Positions 23,225-24,105 of a DNA stretch of 24,105 nt are shown piece after piece. How positions within the stretch are numbered: the first letter of the stretch is position 1; each line of letters begins with the position of its first letter. Both the position numbers and the translations under genes were made by a program. A model generated the notes under the pieces. That model was not told the origin of the DNA. It did not search any database and was given only the letters and a program-made list of their open reading frames with translations. The DNA is from DATFAS01 sp035254305 (GTDB lineage: Bacteria > Bacillota > Bacilli > Aneurinibacillales > RAOX-1), in contig DATFAS010000227.1 of NCBI GenBank assembly GCA_035254305.1, positions 1 to 24,105 on the forward strand, given 5' to 3'.

Positions 23225-24105
23225 ATGTCAAGATCAGTCGGTATTGTCGGGTTGCCTAACGTAGGGAAGTCGACGCTTTTTAATGCGATTACTCAAGCAG
23301 GTGCAGAATCTGCAAACTATCCGTTTTGTACTATTGATCCGAATGTAGGGGTAGTTGAAGTACCTGATGAACGCTTGGACAAGCTAACAGAATTAGTTAT
23401 TCCTAAGAAAACGGTTCCAACTGCCTTTCAATTTGTTGACATTGCGGGATTAGTTGAGGGTGCTAGCCGTGGGGAAGGATTGGGGAATAAATTTCTATCC
23501 CATATCCGTGAAGTAGATGCCATTGCACATGTCGTGCGTTGTTTTGAAGATGAGAATATTACCCATGTAGCGGGAAAAGTAGATCCAATTAGTGATATTC
23601 AAGTGATTAACTTAGAACTCATTCTTGCCGATCTCGATAGTATTGAAAAAAGGGTCGATCGGATTGGGAGAAAAGTAAAATCCGGGGATAAAGAAGCCAA
23701 AGTGGAGCTAGATGTTCTTAATCGACTGAAGGAAGCGTTCGAAGACGATCAACCTGCTCGTAGTGTAGAAATGACCGATGATGAGAAGCTAGTGGTAAGG
23801 GATATGCATCTATTGACCATGAAGCCTATTCTTTACGTAGCGAATGTGAGTGAGGATGGGCTTCATGATGCAGATTCCAACCTACTTGTGCAAAAGGTAC
23901 GTGATTTTGCCGCTAAAGAGGGTGCTGAGGTTGTTGTGATTAGTGCCAAGGTAGAATCGGAAATTGCGGAGCTTGAAGGCGAAGATAAGGCTATGTTCCT
24001 CGAAGAGTTGGGTTTACAAGAATCCGGTCTAGACCGTTTAATCCGTGCAGCCTATAGCTTGCTCGGTTTGATCACATACTTTACGGCTGGGGTGCAGGAA
24101 GTTCG
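23225..24105 (+). CDS. ychF: Redox-regulated ATPase YchF (partial, 3' end beyond window)
   Basis: An Obg-related P-loop protein that prefers ATP, binds ribosomes and is linked to stress responses. The first 293 codons are present; the full family length is about 366 residues, so the C-terminal TGS domain is mostly missing because the window ends. Visible are the G1 loop GLPNVGKST (9-17), DIAGLVEGAS (72-81) with Asp72, and NVSE (207-210) in place of NKxD, the change that explains the ATP preference. Cys35 in FCTIDPN is at the position linked to redox control. The ATG at 23225 starts the conserved SRSVGIVGL segment. Confidence 0.97.
   Translation, partial: MSRSVGIVGLPNVGKSTLFNAITQAGAESANYPFCTIDPNVGVVEVPDERLDKLTELVIPKKTVPTAFQFVDIAGLVEGASRGEGLGNKFLSHIREVDAIAHVVRCFEDENITHVAGKVDPISDIQVINLELILADLDSIEKRVDRIGRKVKSGDKEAKVELDVLNRLKEAFEDDQPARSVEMTDDEKLVVRDMHLLTMKPILYVANVSEDGLHDADSNLLVQKVRDFAAKEGAEVVVISAKVESEIAELEGEDKAMFLEELGLQESGLDRLIRAAYSLLGLITYFTAGVQEV

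Noticed and set aside
1..24105. CRISPR arrays, insertion sequences, prophage genes or rRNA operons
   Set aside because: No regularly spaced repeats, transposase or phage motifs, or rRNA sequence were seen; the region is ordinary chromosomal core.

Overview
The window is the chromosomal replication origin region of a low-GC, endospore-forming Firmicute of the Bacillales type. The gene order follows the Bacillus subtilis origin plan: gyrA-gyrB-remB-recF-yaaA-dnaN-dnaA, then oriC, then rpmH-rnpA-yidC(spoIIIJ)-khpB(jag)-mnmE-mnmG-rsmG-noc-soj-spo0J-...-yyaC-...-yyzM(DUF951)-ychF. Sporulation-linked genes (spoIIIJ, spo0J/soj, yyaC) and the presence of noc point to a spore-forming Bacillales lineage. 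It is not B. subtilis itself: yidD lies between rnpA and yidC, a cysteine-desulfurase-like gene and DUF554, DUF3343 and MscS genes sit between spo0J and ychF, and the rpmH-rnpA gap is long. The genus cannot be fixed from the sequence alone.

Left arm (1-8888, all on the minus strand): the DNA-metabolism cluster dnaA, dnaN, yaaA/rlbA, recF, remB, gyrB, gyrA, closed by a terminator at 17-51. Centre (about 7389-9454): a bipartite origin. Between dnaA and rpmH is a cluster of about ten DnaA boxes. Between dnaA and dnaN is a second set with a clear basal unwinding system: two DnaA boxes, a GC-rich clamp, a run of DnaA-trios and an AT-rich unwinding stretch. Right arm (9455-24105, nearly all plus strand): ribosomal protein L34, RNase P protein, membrane insertion (YidD, YidC), RNA binding (KhpB), tRNA and rRNA modification (MnmE, MnmG, RsmG), chromosome segregation and nucleoid occlusion (Noc, ParA, ParB with three parS sites and a Noc-site candidate), then an accessory group (cysteine-desulfurase-like protein, DUF554 membrane protein, YyaC, DUF3343, MscS channel, DUF951) and the 5' part of ychF, cut off by the window end. 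Except for yyaC, genes run away from oriC, so transcription is co-directional with replication.

The genes together cover initiation (DnaA, DnaA boxes, trios), elongation (sliding clamp), repair (RecF), supercoiling (gyrase), origin segregation (ParABS), division control (Noc) and growth-linked RNA and membrane functions. No mobile element, CRISPR array, tRNA or rRNA gene was seen, and I see no wholly new protein system. The least explained material is non-coding. The rpmH-rnpA gap contains a very stable hairpin, two mutually exclusive pairings and a terminator-like stem. A 24-base motif from it recurs (20 of 24) just upstream of a parS site, suggesting a dispersed repeat or a structured RNA. 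A perfect 13-bp inverted repeat around DnaA boxes after dnaA, and a DnaA-box cluster inside mnmE, also deserve a second look.
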